Positions 25,555-34,356 of a stretch of DNA of 64,000 nt are shown here, in pieces. Below the pieces are notes generated by a model. It was not told the origin of the DNA. It saw nothing but the letters and a program-made list of their open reading frames with translations, and searched no databases. The number at the start of each line of letters is the position of its first letter. The stretch's first letter is position 1. Source of the DNA: AP-15 sp963846635 (GTDB lineage Bacteria > Pseudomonadota > Alphaproteobacteria > ATCC43930 > CGMCC-115725); the NCBI GenBank assembly GCA_963846635.1, contig CAWJXM010000019.1:1-64000 (forward strand), read 5' to 3'. A program made the position numbers and the translations under genes.

Positions 25555-26802
25555 ATGTCGGAGCTGATGACAACTCGGCTGGGCTCCTCTGCGGACGCAG
25601 CAGAGCGGCCCGCCCTGCCGTCGCCTAGCTGGGAGCTCCTAGACGGGCAGAACTTAAGAGATCTTGGTCTGTGCCGAGAATTGCGCGATTTGATGGAGCG
25701 GAGCGGCGATTTTTGTCTGCTGCATGATCCGTTATGGCTCGGCGCCGGTGACGATGGGGCCCTCGAACACCCGGCGCGGAGTGCTAACGCGTTTTACGTT
25801 AGCCGTGGCAAAGATGGCCTGATTGGTTACGCGCCCTTCACCCGCGGCTCGCGCCGGCTGCGCTTCGCCATCGGCGAGTTGATCCTTTACCGTCACCGGT
25901 TGCGCAGTTTTACATTGGTCCATGATTTGATCGCGGATGCCGGCCTGGCGACGCGGCGCGCGTTAACCAGTGAACTGCTCGATATCCTGGCCCGACGGCT
26001 GCGCCCCGGCGACGGGATATTTTTGGACGGTGTTCCGACCGACAGCCCGCTGGTCGAACTGGTTTCGAGCTCTGCCGCGCAACGGCGGCTCTTGATGGTG
26101 CGGCTCGGCGATCCATTCGAGCATCAGTTCGCCAAACTGCCGCCCTCCTTCCGCGATTATGAGGCTCAGCTCGGATCTCACTCGCGCCTTAACCTTCGGC
26201 ATCGGCGTAAAAAACTCTCGGCGCATGTTGGAGGCGAGTTGCACGCTGCTCGCTTCACCGACAGTGCCAGCGTAGCGACGTTCGTCGGCGATGCGCAAAA
26301 GGTGTCACAAACGACGTATCAGTGGCGATTGCTCGGACTTGGCTTGCGTGACGCAGAAGAGCTCCGCGCCACCCTCACCGTCGCTGCGCGCCACGGCTGG
26401 CTGCGGTCCTACATCCTCTATTGCCGAGGCGAACCGGTCGCGTTCATGCTCGGATACCTGTATCGCCGAACCTACCATTACATGGATGTCGGGTATGATC
26501 CGGCATGGGCGCAATGGGGCGTGGGTTCGATCCTCCAAATGGAGGTGATGAAGGACCTCATCGAAGACCCCGAGCGGCCGGAAATTTTCGATTTCTCGAC
26601 TGGTTATGGCGACCATAAGGCCCGCTTTGGCAATTTCTCGCGATCAGAGGTAAACTTGCTGCTGCTGCGGAAATGCCCCCGCAATGCCATTCTTGTGGCG
26701 GCCTATGCCGCAACCTTGGGGGTGGATAAGCATGCGAGCCGCTGGCTGGACACTCTTGGGCTGAAGGCGGCGATCAAGCGCTGGGTGCGCCAGAAGGCCT
26801 AG
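25555..26802 (+). CDS. GNAT acyltransferase of the BcsL/CelD-like (FemAB-fold) group
   Basis: A 415-residue protein with the acetyltransferase domain found in cellulose-synthesis and polysaccharide proteins (CelD/BcsL-like, PF13480). Seen: LRHRRKKLSAHVGGELHAAR at about residues 220-239, then RGEPVAFMLGYLYRRTYHYM and VGSILQMEVMKDLIE near the acyl-CoA site, and the conserved end FDFSTGYGDHKARFG. No signal peptide or membrane segment. It may acylate a cell-surface sugar, judging from family. The start at 25555 is supported only by the frame; an ATG at 25567 is also possible. It converges on the methyltransferase gene. Confidence 0.85.
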   Translation: MSELMTTRLGSSADAAERPALPSPSWELLDGQNLRDLGLCRELRDLMERSGDFCLLHDPLWLGAGDDGALEHPARSANAFYVSRGKDGLIGYAPFTRGSRRLRFAIGELILYRHRLRSFTLVHDLIADAGLATRRALTSELLDILARRLRPGDGIFLDGVPTDSPLVELVSSSAAQRRLLMVRLGDPFEHQFAKLPPSFRDYEAQLGSHSRLNLRHRRKKLSAHVGGELHAARFTDSASVATFVGDAQKVSQTTYQWRLLGLGLRDAEELRATLTVAARHGWLRSYILYCRGEPVAFMLGYLYRRTYHYMDVGYDPAWAQWGVGSILQMEVMKDLIEDPERPEIFDFSTGYGDHKARFGNFSRSEVNLLLLRKCPRNAILVAAYAATLGVDKHASRWLDTLGLKAAIKRWVRQKA

Positions 26803-26834
26803 CCCACGCAATCCGGATCAGACCGCAGTCGCAG

Positions 26835-27575
26835 CTATGCGCGTCGGCCGCGGCGGCGGTACACGACCCAGCTCTGGTAATCGCGCACGATCCCCCAGCT
26901 GGGGTCTCTTTCAATGCAGGTACGGTGCTGTGGATCGACATAGATCAGAAAATCAGCCGGTTCGTTTGCTGCCCGGTTCTGTCTTATGCGGTCCAGCACC
27001 TGTTGCAGTATCAACCCGTCAAAAGGATTATGGAGAAAGAAGACGCTTGCGGTCTCCGGTGGTTCGAACAGAGCGGCATTGCCCTCGAATACCTCAATCG
27101 TCCGACATTTCTGGTTAGGATTACGGTATGATCTAATGTTGTGGCGAGCGATGGCGGCAAGCTCTCTGGAATACTCCACTCCTATGATCCGCCGGAACGG
27201 AAAATCCGAGGCCATCAACAGGGCCCGACCCTTGCCGCAACCATAATCAATAAATGTGTATTCTTCGAATGGCACGGCAAGCGAGTGCAGATAGGTGTCA
27301 ACTCTCGGTATCGGCTCGTAGCGCGTCGCATGGGCCGCAATTTCGAGCGGCACATCGAGGGTGGAAACCGAGCGAACGGTCGCGGTGTCGACACCAAAGC
27401 GCCGATCGAATTCGTCCAGCGACCGTCGCCGGCGGCGGCGCCCCAAGTTCAGAGCATAAGTGACGTTCTGGGGGACGAGCCTCAGCAAACCCACCGCGCC
27501 GTGAAGGCGAAACGCCCGTTGCAGCCGCCGCCATGCGCGTATAATGCTTGCCTGTCGCCCACCGCTCCACAACAT
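26835..27575 (-). CDS. Class I SAM-dependent methyltransferase
   Basis: A protein of about 246 residues. Motif I is TFIDYGCGKGRALLMAS (about residues 105-121), followed by IIGVEYSRELAAIARHN with the acidic residue at the end of strand 2, and motif IV-like SVFFLHNPFDG. A basic N-terminal part precedes it (GRRRRRRSLDEFDRRFG). This pattern is frequent in uncharacterised methyltransferases near polysaccharide genes. The ATG at 27575 is chosen because the frame further upstream, up to 27923, is antisense to the small gene at 27740. No substrate can be given. Confidence 0.8.
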   Translation of the reverse strand: MLWSGGRQASIIRAWRRLQRAFRLHGAVGLLRLVPQNVTYALNLGRRRRRRSLDEFDRRFGVDTATVRSVSTLDVPLEIAAHATRYEPIPRVDTYLHSLAVPFEEYTFIDYGCGKGRALLMASDFPFRRIIGVEYSRELAAIARHNIRSYRNPNQKCRTIEVFEGNAALFEPPETASVFFLHNPFDGLILQQVLDRIRQNRAANEPADFLIYVDPQHRTCIERDPSWGIVRDYQSWVVYRRRGRRA

Positions 27576-27739
27576 TTGACGCTCAACCAAAATTGTCGGT
27601 CTCGCGCTCGGCAAGGTGGCGGATCGGCAACGGCGAGGCAACCGTCCATTTATAGATTTTCGTATTGTGGCTCTGATCGGTGCCGCAAACTTTGCAGCGA
27701 GATTACGGCAGCAAGTCTCGTGCTGAAGGAGAATAACGT

Positions 27740-27952
27740 TTGGCGCGCTCTTCGCTGATTGGTCATAATCGCGGACCGCCGCTCGATCCCGACGCCGACT
27801 GGCGCGCCTTCTGCTGGAGAAAAGCACATGCCAGGGCCTGGAAACCCCCGCCGCGCGAGGTGATGCTGGCACGTCTTGCCCGCGCCGAAACACTGGGCAT
27901 GACGTATCGCGAGTACACCGCAATCCTGCTCGACCGCGGCATTCACCTCTGA
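27740..27952 (+). CDS. Conserved small hypothetical protein
   Basis: A 70-residue protein of a type widespread in alphaproteobacteria: SLIGHNRGPPLDPDADWRAF, WRKAHARAWKPPPREVML and AETLGMTYREYTAILLDRG. It is basic and Trp/Arg-rich, with no signal peptide; the C-terminal helix looks like a short protein- or nucleic-acid-binding element. The start follows AAGGAG. It stands alone between the methyltransferase and sodB. Function unknown, but conservation makes it a real gene. Confidence 0.82.
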   Translation: MARSSLIGHNRGPPLDPDADWRAFCWRKAHARAWKPPPREVMLARLARAETLGMTYREYTAILLDRGIHL

Positions 27953-27974
27953 CAGTCGTTCCGCCCGAAAGGCC

Positions 27975-28004
27975 GGGAAGACCGCCGCTGTGGTCGGTCC
28001 TCCC
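27975..28004. terminator. Possible bidirectional terminator
   Basis: GGGAAGACC and GGTCCTCCC pair over nine positions with one mismatch around a 12-base loop. It lies between the convergent small gene (stop 27952) and sodB (stop 28040), the expected place for a shared terminator. No clear T-run. Confidence 0.4.
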
Positions 28005-28039
28005 GCCTCCGCAGACTCAATGTCGAGCCAGTCGCGCCG

Positions 28040-28642
28040 TTACCTGGCCTTGGCCAGGTTTTGCGCGACAAAATCCCAGTTGATCAAGTGGTCGAGAAAG
28101 GTCTGCACGAAATCCGGGCGGCGGTTCTGATAGTCCAGATAATACGCATGCTCCCAGACATCGCAGGTCAACAGCGCCGTCTGGCCCTCGGCGAGTGGAT
28201 TGACGGCGTTCGCGGTCGAAATGATCTTGAGTTGCCGATTATCGGCGACGAGCCAAGCCCAGCCGCTGCCAAATTGCCCGACTGCGGCGGCCTTGAACTG
28301 TTCCTTGAATTTGTCGAGGCCGCCACAATCGCGGTTGATGGCCGCAGCGGCATCGCCGCTCGGCGCGCCACCACCCTGCGGCTTCATCGAATGCCAGAAA
28401 AAGGTGTGGTTCCACACTTGTGCGGCGTTATTGAAAACGCCGGTTTTCGAACTGTCTCTATATGTCGCCTTGATGATGTCTTCGAGCGACTGCTGTTCGA
28501 GCGGTTGGCCCTGGATCAGATTGTTCAAATTCGTGACGTAGGCTTGGTGATGCCTGCCGTGATGGAAGTCCATCGTCCGCTCGGAGATGTGCGGTTCGAG
28601 CGCGTTTTTCGGGTAGGGCAAGGGCGGCAGTTCAAAAGCCAT
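28040..28642 (-). CDS. sodB: Superoxide dismutase [Fe]
   Basis: A 200-residue iron superoxide dismutase converting superoxide to peroxide and oxygen. Metal ligands lie in MDFHHGRHHQAYV, AAQVWNHTFFWHSM and TCDVWEHAYYLDYQNRRPDF. The Gln in AAQVWNHTF and the FGSGWAWL block are typical of the Fe type rather than Mn type. No export signal, so cytoplasmic. The ATG at 28642 (MAFELPPLPY) matches family starts; an ATG nine bases upstream (28651) is also in frame. Its start codon overlaps that of the divergent NDUFAF6-like gene. Confidence 0.95.
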   Translation of the reverse strand: MAFELPPLPYPKNALEPHISERTMDFHHGRHHQAYVTNLNNLIQGQPLEQQSLEDIIKATYRDSSKTGVFNNAAQVWNHTFFWHSMKPQGGGAPSGDAAAAINRDCGGLDKFKEQFKAAAVGQFGSGWAWLVADNRQLKIISTANAVNPLAEGQTALLTCDVWEHAYYLDYQNRRPDFVQTFLDHLINWDFVAQNLAKAR

Positions 28643-29555
28643 GGTGACCATCCCGGGTTATGTGAACGGAGTGCGAGACCAAACACCGCCGCCTAGCCAA
28701 CGTTCCGAAACTGCGGACTCGTTGTCGCCGGTTGCAGCATTGGTGCGGCGCCACGACCGCGACCGGTACCAGACGGCGCTGTTTGCTCCGGTCGCCCGCC
28801 GCGAAGCGCTGTTTGCGCTTTACGCCTTCAATTACGAGATTGCAAGGGTGAGGGAGAATGTCACGCAACCGACCCTCGGCCGGATCCGGCTCGAATGGTG
28901 GCGCGAGAATATCGCTGCGGCTTACGGCACGGGCCCGGCCCGGCACCATCCGGTCGTCGAGCCGCTCACCGATGTGATCCGTGAATACCGACCGACGCGG
29001 CAGCATTTCGAGGGGTTGATCGACGCCCGCACCGAGGATTTCGACGACGATCCGCTGCCCGATCTTGCGGCGCTCGAGGCTTATGCCGAGGGCACGTCGT
29101 CGCATCTCTTGAATTTGGCGATCGAGGTCTTGGGGGTGCGCGATGCGGCGGCGACCCTCGTGGCCCGCCATGTCGGGATCGCTTTCGCGCTATCTGGCCT
29201 GCTACGCGCGCTGCCGATGCGGAGCCCAGTACACCGGCCGTTGATCCCGGTCGAAATCGCCCAACGAAACGGGCTTGATCTCGCCAGCACCCGGCAAATG
29301 CGCGGCTCCCCGGCATTGCGCGCCGCCGTCGCCGAGATTGCCACAAGGGCGCAACAGCGCTTGCGCGCGGCACGCGCCACACGGCGCGCTGTCCCGCGAG
29401 CGGCGTTGCCCGCGTTGCTGCCGGCGGTGATTGCCGGTCGGTCATTAGCGCGGCTCCAGCGCGCCGGTTACGACCCGTTCGATCCCGCCCTGCAGCAGCC
29501 GGATCCGCTGCAAAGCTGGCGGCTCGCCTTGGCGATGCTAGGCCGGCGCTTTTGA
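28641..29555 (+). CDS. Squalene/phytoene synthase-fold protein, NDUFAF6-like
   Basis: A protein of about 304 residues with the isoprenoid synthase fold (PF00494): VAALVRRHDRDRYQTALFAP, REALFALYAFNYEIARVREN, LGRIRLEWWRENI and a later VGIAFALSGLLRALP. The two Asp-rich motifs needed for phytoene or squalene synthesis are absent (the first reads NYEIARV), as in NDUFAF6, the mitochondrial complex I assembly factor. A role in complex I assembly is therefore more likely than carotenoid synthesis. The ATG at 28641 shares bases with the sodB start; a GTG around 28671 is an alternative with better spacing from sodB. The end is defined by TGA at 29555. Confidence 0.82.
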   Translation: MVTIPGYVNGVRDQTPPPSQRSETADSLSPVAALVRRHDRDRYQTALFAPVARREALFALYAFNYEIARVRENVTQPTLGRIRLEWWRENIAAAYGTGPARHHPVVEPLTDVIREYRPTRQHFEGLIDARTEDFDDDPLPDLAALEAYAEGTSSHLLNLAIEVLGVRDAAATLVARHVGIAFALSGLLRALPMRSPVHRPLIPVEIAQRNGLDLASTRQMRGSPALRAAVAEIATRAQQRLRAARATRRAVPRAALPALLPAVIAGRSLARLQRAGYDPFDPALQQPDPLQSWRLALAMLGRRF

Positions 29556-29642
29556 TTACTCGGCGGCGGGCCGGTGCCCTCGCGGGTACGAGGACGGCCG
29601 CATCTGCTATGAACGCCCGCAAACGAATAGAGCAGACGAGCG

Positions 29643-30020
29643 TCACTCGGCGTAGTAGTGGATCTCGTATAAGAGGCAGCCGCCTTCCGATTTGAACGGG
29701 CCGTGCACCGCGCCGGGCGGGCGGCAGGCATAGGTGCCGGCGGGGAAGTTCTCGCCGCCTTGGCCATTCGCGTCGTTGCCGACGGTCAGGTCACCGCTGA
29801 CCAGATACACTTCCTCCCAATAATCGTGGACGAAGGGCGCCGTCGTGAACACGCCGGGGGCAAAGCGCAACAAACGGGTGCGGTTGCCACTGCGGCGCTT
29901 TTCGTCGAGCGCGCCGGCGAGAATTTTCTGCTCGATCCCGGCAGGGTAGCCGGGCGGCGTCTCCCAGCCCGAATTCATGTCGACGCGGTGAAATTCGAGA
30001 TGCGGCTTGTTGGGCGACAT
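29643..30020 (-). CDS. Cupin-domain protein
   Basis: A 125-residue single-domain cupin. Seen: LLRFAPGVFTTAPFVHDYWEE (first cupin motif with His and two Glu), DLTVGNDANGQGG and GTYACRPPGAVHGPFKSEGG (second motif with His). These residues probably bind a metal ion. Similar proteins are annotated as ChrR-like or quercetin-dioxygenase-like cupins without known substrate. The ATG at 30020 (MSPNKPHLEF) is chosen because upstream in-frame sequence is poor. It is divergent from the haloacid dehalogenase gene. Confidence 0.82.
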   Translation of the reverse strand: MSPNKPHLEFHRVDMNSGWETPPGYPAGIEQKILAGALDEKRRSGNRTRLLRFAPGVFTTAPFVHDYWEEVYLVSGDLTVGNDANGQGGENFPAGTYACRPPGAVHGPFKSEGGCLLYEIHYYAE

Positions 30021-30255
30021 CGGTTGCTGTCCTGTGCGGCCAAGCGGGTCCAGAGCTGTAAACCCGCGCGTTTCGACCGGCAATCCCGTCCCGGCCTCTA
30101 ATATTGTTGCTGACCAGCATCGGCGAAATTTCGATCGAGTTGCGGGTTGGCTCTCGAGTTCGTGGCTGTTGCGATTGGATGGTTGACGCCAGCTGCGGCT
30201 TCCGGCACGTGATGGACACAAGCGGAGCATTAACCGGCGACGGGAGATCCGGATT

Positions 30256-30969
30256 ATGGCGATTTCCGAGGTGAAGGCGCTGACGTTTGACGTATTCGGC
30301 ACCGTGGTCAATTGGCGCGACAGCATCGCGCGCGAGGCCAAGGCAATCCTGGGTCCAAAGGGCTACGACAAGGATTGGCACGACTTTGCCGACCGCTGGC
30401 GAGCGCGCTATCAGCCGGCAATGGCAAAGGTCCGCAACGGCGAACGGCCATGGACACGGCTCGACGATCTGCATCGCGAAAATCTTCTCGAGCTGTTGCC
30501 GGAGTTCGGCATATCGGGGCTGAGTGAGGCCGAGATCGACCATCTGAACCGCGCCTGGCACCGTCTCGATCCGTGGCCGGACACGGTAGAGGGCCTCACC
30601 CAGCTCAAGCGCAAATACATCCTCGCGACACTGTCGAACGGCAATGTCTCGCTGATGGTCAATATGGCAAAATATGCCGGCCTGCCGTGGGACGCGATTC
30701 TCGGCGCCGAAGTCGCCCGCGCCTACAAGCCGCAGCCCGAGGCCTATGACCGCACCGCTGCGTTTCTCGACCTCAAGCCTGGGCAATGCATGATGGTAGC
30801 AGCGCATAACGGCGATCTCGTCGCGGCGCGCGGGCGTGGTTTCCATACCGCGTTTGTCAGCCGACCGTTGGAGCATGGCCCAAACAAGACCCGCGATATC
30901 CGCGCCGAGCACGATTTCGATGTGATCGCCGACAGCTTTATCGACCTCGCCGCCAAACTCGGCTGTTGA
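30256..30969 (+). CDS. Haloacid dehalogenase, type II
   Basis: A 237-residue L-2-haloacid dehalogenase-like protein. The nucleophile Asp12 is in LTFDVFGTVVNWRDS (type II enzymes keep this DxFGT pattern), the Ser/Asn motif is ATLSNGNVSLM, the Lys is in YKPQPEAYDRT and the C-terminal motif is MMVAAHNGDLVAARG. These are the signatures of enzymes that hydrolyse 2-haloacids to 2-hydroxyacids. Length fits. The frame is intact, and the ATG at 30256 lies just before conserved sequence. Neighbours give no pathway clue. Confidence 0.9.
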   Translation: MAISEVKALTFDVFGTVVNWRDSIAREAKAILGPKGYDKDWHDFADRWRARYQPAMAKVRNGERPWTRLDDLHRENLLELLPEFGISGLSEAEIDHLNRAWHRLDPWPDTVEGLTQLKRKYILATLSNGNVSLMVNMAKYAGLPWDAILGAEVARAYKPQPEAYDRTAAFLDLKPGQCMMVAAHNGDLVAARGRGFHTAFVSRPLEHGPNKTRDIRAEHDFDVIADSFIDLAAKLGC

Positions 30970-31117
30970 TCGCCGTGCCCGGACTGCCTCGGCCTCGTCA
31001 TGGACGCGAGTCGAATCCGGGTATCTCAGCAAATCCAGATTAGGCCCGACCGCCGGTGACTGGCGGCGAGCACAATTGCCGAACGTGTCAAGCCGGCGGA
31101 TTCGTCTACAATCAACG

Positions 31118-32038
31118 ATGGCATTCGCGAGCGGGAGTACTTCGGTGGATACAGCAGAAATTCTTGATCAGCTAACGCATGCTGAGGGTTTGCCAAAAGC
31201 GGCGCTGCAAGCCGCATCGACGCAGCGCAGCAAGATGGTGCCGGTCTTTCTCCGCGAGATCGATTCCTATTTGGCGCTCGATGGAGCCGACCGAGCGAAA
31301 CCGACGCTGCTGTTTTTCATCTTCCATCTCCTCGGTGAATGGCGCGAGAAAGCGGCCTACCGGCCGCTCGCACGCCTGCTGCGCTGTCCGGCGCATGTCG
31401 TGGATGCCATTCTCGGCGACGCGATCACGACGACCACCCATCGTGTGATGGCGGCGGTCTTCGACGGCGATCCGCAGCCGCTCTTCGATATCATCCTCGA
31501 CCCGGATGCGGAGGAGTTTGTCCGGTCCCGCATGTGCGAGACGCTGGCGATGCTGGTGCTGCGCGAGGAACTCGACCGAACTGTTGTCGCCCAATTCTTG
31601 CGCGAGGCTTTTATTGAATTGCGCCCGCAAGCCGAATGCTATGTCTGGCAGGGATGGCAAAGTGCCATTGCAATGCTCGGGTTAGGCGAGCTCGAAACAC
31701 TGGTCAAAAAGGCCTTCGATCGCGGGTTTCTCGACCCGCATTGGCTCAGCTTCGAGGATTTCCGGCGGGATCTCGAATGGGCGAAGAGGCGCCCCGGCGA
31801 GCCTCGGCATATCGGCGACGACCCGTTCACGTTGTTTGGCGATACGGTCGGGGAGCTCTCGCAATGGTACTGTTTTTCGGACGACGATCGTGCCGATCGC
31901 GACCGATGGGTGGAGCCACTCGAATCCTTATTGGTAGAATACCAGTCCTATCGCAACCCACTCCGCGCAGTCGGCCGTAACGATCCTTGCCCTTGTGGCA
32001 GCGGCAAGAAGTTCAAGAATTGCTGCCTGCGCAACTGA
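31118..32038 (+). CDS. DUF1186 protein with C-terminal SEC-C zinc motif
   Basis: A protein of about 306 residues. The body is helical and HEAT-like, matching DUF1186 (LHDRLLGEW-like blocks such as FFIFHLLGEWREKAAYRPL, CRMCETLAML-type SRMCETLAMLVLREELDR). The last 20 residues form a SEC-C zinc-binding motif, GRNDPCPCGSGKKFKNCC, similar to that at the end of SecA. Such motifs bind zinc and often mediate contact with the secretion or translation machinery. The ATG at 31118 and a GTG at 31145 are both reasonable starts. The frame opens at 31076. Function otherwise unknown. Confidence 0.85.
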   Translation: MAFASGSTSVDTAEILDQLTHAEGLPKAALQAASTQRSKMVPVFLREIDSYLALDGADRAKPTLLFFIFHLLGEWREKAAYRPLARLLRCPAHVVDAILGDAITTTTHRVMAAVFDGDPQPLFDIILDPDAEEFVRSRMCETLAMLVLREELDRTVVAQFLREAFIELRPQAECYVWQGWQSAIAMLGLGELETLVKKAFDRGFLDPHWLSFEDFRRDLEWAKRRPGEPRHIGDDPFTLFGDTVGELSQWYCFSDDDRADRDRWVEPLESLLVEYQSYRNPLRAVGRNDPCPCGSGKKFKNCCLRN

Positions 32039-32080
32039 CGCGGTTTTGGCCGAGGTAATGGGTCAGCGTGCGGTCGTCTC

Positions 32081-32324
32081 GGCATCGTCAACTTGGGATC
32101 TGCAGATTGACGGAAAGCGCTATGGGCTGAGCGGTGCCCGGCGATACGGGTGATTATGCAGCCCTGGCGCCGCCGGTAACGTCGGCCTAGGTGGCGGTAG
32201 CTGATGATCTCAGCAGGGTATCGATAGCCAGCGTAAATTGGGTCTCGAGCCGTCGTCATCCCGCCCGTTTACCCGACCCGCTCGGCTCCCACCAAGCCTG
32301 CTCTCGGGCCAACTTGACGGTGCC
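32081..32324 (-). mobile_element. Short internally deleted IS6-type element (MITE-like)
   Basis: A 244-base element with terminal inverted repeats GGCATCGTCAACTTGG at 32081 and CCAACTTGACGGTGCC ending at 32324. On the minus strand it begins with the first 20 or so codons of the same IS6 transposase seen at 20760 (GYRYPAEIISY) and then jumps to the 3' end of the element, so nearly all of the gene is deleted. It is a near copy of the two ends of the remnant at 20696-21241, in opposite orientation. It interrupts an IS91-type transposase gene. No target duplication is visible. Confidence 0.75.
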
Positions 32325-32325
32325 C

Positions 32326-32757
32326 GCCCGCTACACCCATCGCGTCGCCATCGCGAACAATCGCCTCGTTTCTCTCGACGAGCGCGGCGTGACCTTCCGC
32401 TACAAGGACTACCGCCGCGACGGGCAGGCGCGGTACCGCACCATGACACTCACCCCCGGCGAGTTCATCAGGCGTCTCCTGCTCCACATTCTGCCAAAGG
32501 GATTCCATCGCATCCGCCACTACGGGCTGCTCGCCAGCGCCGGCGGCAAGGCCAACATCGCGTGCGCCAGGGAGCTGATGGCCGCCCCAATGCCGGGAGG
32601 CGATCCGCCGGCAGCGCACGACACAGCCGATCCCGACGCCCCGCCCGATCACCGCCCGCCGTGCCCCTGCTGCGGCGGCCGCATGATCATTGTCGAGGTC
32701 TTTGCCCGCGGCGCCGCACCGCGCGGCCCGCCCTCCGGCGCTGGGATCAAGACCTGA
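32326..32757 (+). pseudogene. IS91-family transposase, C-terminal fragment
   Basis: About 143 residues match the C-terminal part of Y2-type IS91 transposases: ARYTHRVAIANNRLVSLDER, VTFRYKDYRRDG, EFIRRLLLHILPKGFHRIRH, YGLLASAGGKANIA and a CPCCGGRM zinc motif. The N-terminal part, with the HUH motif and catalytic tyrosines, is missing; the IS6-type remnant abuts it at 32324. The 380 bases after it, up to 33141, hold no gene that I can support and probably include the IS91 3' end. Confidence 0.85.
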
Positions 32758-33141
32758 TCCGATGACCTTCCTTCCCGTCTCCTGGCAGCATCCATTCGCC
32801 GGAACGTCTCGTTCCCGGCGCCGCACCTGTTTCATCCCAGCTTGGGCAAACGCCGCCAGGGCACCACGGGCCAGTTCGCAATCAGCCCGTCGAATACGGC
32901 GCCAGCCACCAGTTCGCAATCATCAGCGGCTTTCAGCTCTCAGCAATCTTAAGAAAACCATCTCCCGGCAACGCCGCTGCTGCGCCAAATCCCCATAGAC
33001 AATCCAGCGCTCATCGCTTTCCCGCGGGTTCGCTTATCGGAGGCTTCGGACACCGGCCTTATATCGGGTCGACCGCTCGTGCTCGGGCCGGCATCCGAAA
33101 CCCTTCCCGACAGCGGCCGTTCCTTGGCCTCGCGTCCGAGA

Positions 33142-34163
33142 TCAGCGAAACGCCGGAATGACCTTCGAGGCAAACAGCTCAAGATGCGTTTGCGCCCACC
33201 GTGGCGGCAGTCCGGGCGGCAGCGTCCACGAATAGAAGTGCGTGATCGGAACCTCGCTGATGAAGTTCCTGATCATGTTTATCGCGGCGTCGGGGTCGAC
33301 GACCTGGAGCAAACCACTTTGCCGCAGTTCCTCGTGGTCGCTTAGATGAGGGGCTAGGGGTTGAAGGCCAGCCGCCGCTAGCCATTCCGAGTAATTGTTG
33401 ACCTGATAGATGATATGGTCGCTGGCTTCGGCAAAAGTTTTCTCGGGATCGTCAGACACGATCAGGCACCAAAAGCCGCTCGCGAAACGAATATTATCTG
33501 CCCGGTTCTCCTTCTTCAGCTCAGACACGTACCGATCGTACACGTCCCGGTTCGCCCCCGGCACGGTGAAGCCGTCGCCGAAGCGGACAGCGCGGCGCAG
33601 CGCGGCCGGCGTGAAGCCGCCTAGCCAGATCGGCGGATGCGGTTTCTGGATGGGCTCCGGCGTCACCTTGACGTTCTGGAAGTCAAAGGACTCGTCTTGA
33701 AGGTGACAGTCTCTCCCGCAAGAGCGCGGCGAACGATCTCGAGGGATTGATCGGTACGCGCACCGCGCTCCTTGGAAGACACGCCGAAGCCCGCAAACTC
33801 TTCCCGTTTGAAGCCGATGCCGACGCCGAGCTCAAAACGGCCTCCAGAGATTACATCAACCGTCGCGATGTCTTCGGCAAGGCGTACGGGGTTGTGAAAC
33901 GGCATCAGGAGCACACCGGATGCGATCCGGATCCGGTTGGTGCGAGCGCCGATCGCCGCGGCCACCGGCAGAATCGAGGGAAGGTAGCCGTCTTCGATGA
34001 AGTGGTGCTCGGACAACCAGACATCATCAAAGCCGTTGTTCTCGCCCCAGGCGATTTGATCGAGGATTTCGCGGTAGAGCCGGTCGGTAGGCTGGCGCCA
34101 CTGCGCCGGGTTGCGAAAGTCATACCAAAGGCCGAAGCGAATTTTTCGACTGCCGTTACTCAT
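33142..34163 (-). CDS. Luciferase-like (LLM class) flavin oxidoreductase, one frameshift
   Basis: A TIM-barrel flavin-dependent monooxygenase-like protein of about 340 residues when repaired. N-terminal blocks: RFGLWYDFRNPAQW, GFDDVWLSEHHFIEDGYLPS, IASGVLLMPFHNPVRLAED and GGRFELGVGIGFKREEFAGFG. C-terminal part: KPHPPIWLGGFTPAALRRAV and HFYSWTLPPGLPPRW. The frame shifts at about 33699, where the sequence reads AAGACGAG; one extra G (AAGGACGAG) joins the two parts through FKDESFDFQNVKVTPEP. The ATG at 34163 is preceded by AGGAGAGG. Substrate unknown. It sits between mobile-element fragments. Confidence 0.85.
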
Positions 34164-34224
34164 GATTGCCTCTCCTAATAGGTTAGAAAGCTTTCTATCC
34201 AAATTCGTACAAATCCTTTACATC

Positions 34225-34285
34225 GTCATCCCCAGGCATTGTCCCGGGGATCCACGTGGATGGCCGGAACAAGTCTGGCCATGAC
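34225..34285. repeat. Dispersed palindromic extragenic repeat
   Basis: A 61-base block with GTCAT/ATGAC ends, CCCAGGCATTGTCCCGGGGA and a central GATCCACGTGGATGGCC palindrome. Its sequence style (TCATCCCC...CCGGGGATCCACGTGGATGGCC) is that of short extragenic repeats common in alphaproteobacteria. It lies just upstream of the LLM gene and downstream of the SDR remnant. Confidence 0.5.
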
Positions 34286-34356
34286 GAGAGGCGGGCCTGG
34301 AGCCGGTGAAGATTGCCTTAGCGACGCCTCAATTGGTCGATGCAGGAAGCCCTTAC

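Noticed and set aside
28061..28696. A 211-codon frame opposite sodB
   Set aside because: Antisense of an unmistakable superoxide dismutase.
28641..29555. Carotenoid (phytoene) synthase
   Set aside because: The Asp-rich catalytic motifs are missing.
29791..31032. A 413-codon minus-strand frame
   Set aside because: It is antisense to the haloacid dehalogenase, which has all catalytic motifs.
32758..33141. A gene in the gap after the IS91 fragment
   Set aside because: Only short frames without family features; more likely the IS91 3' end.
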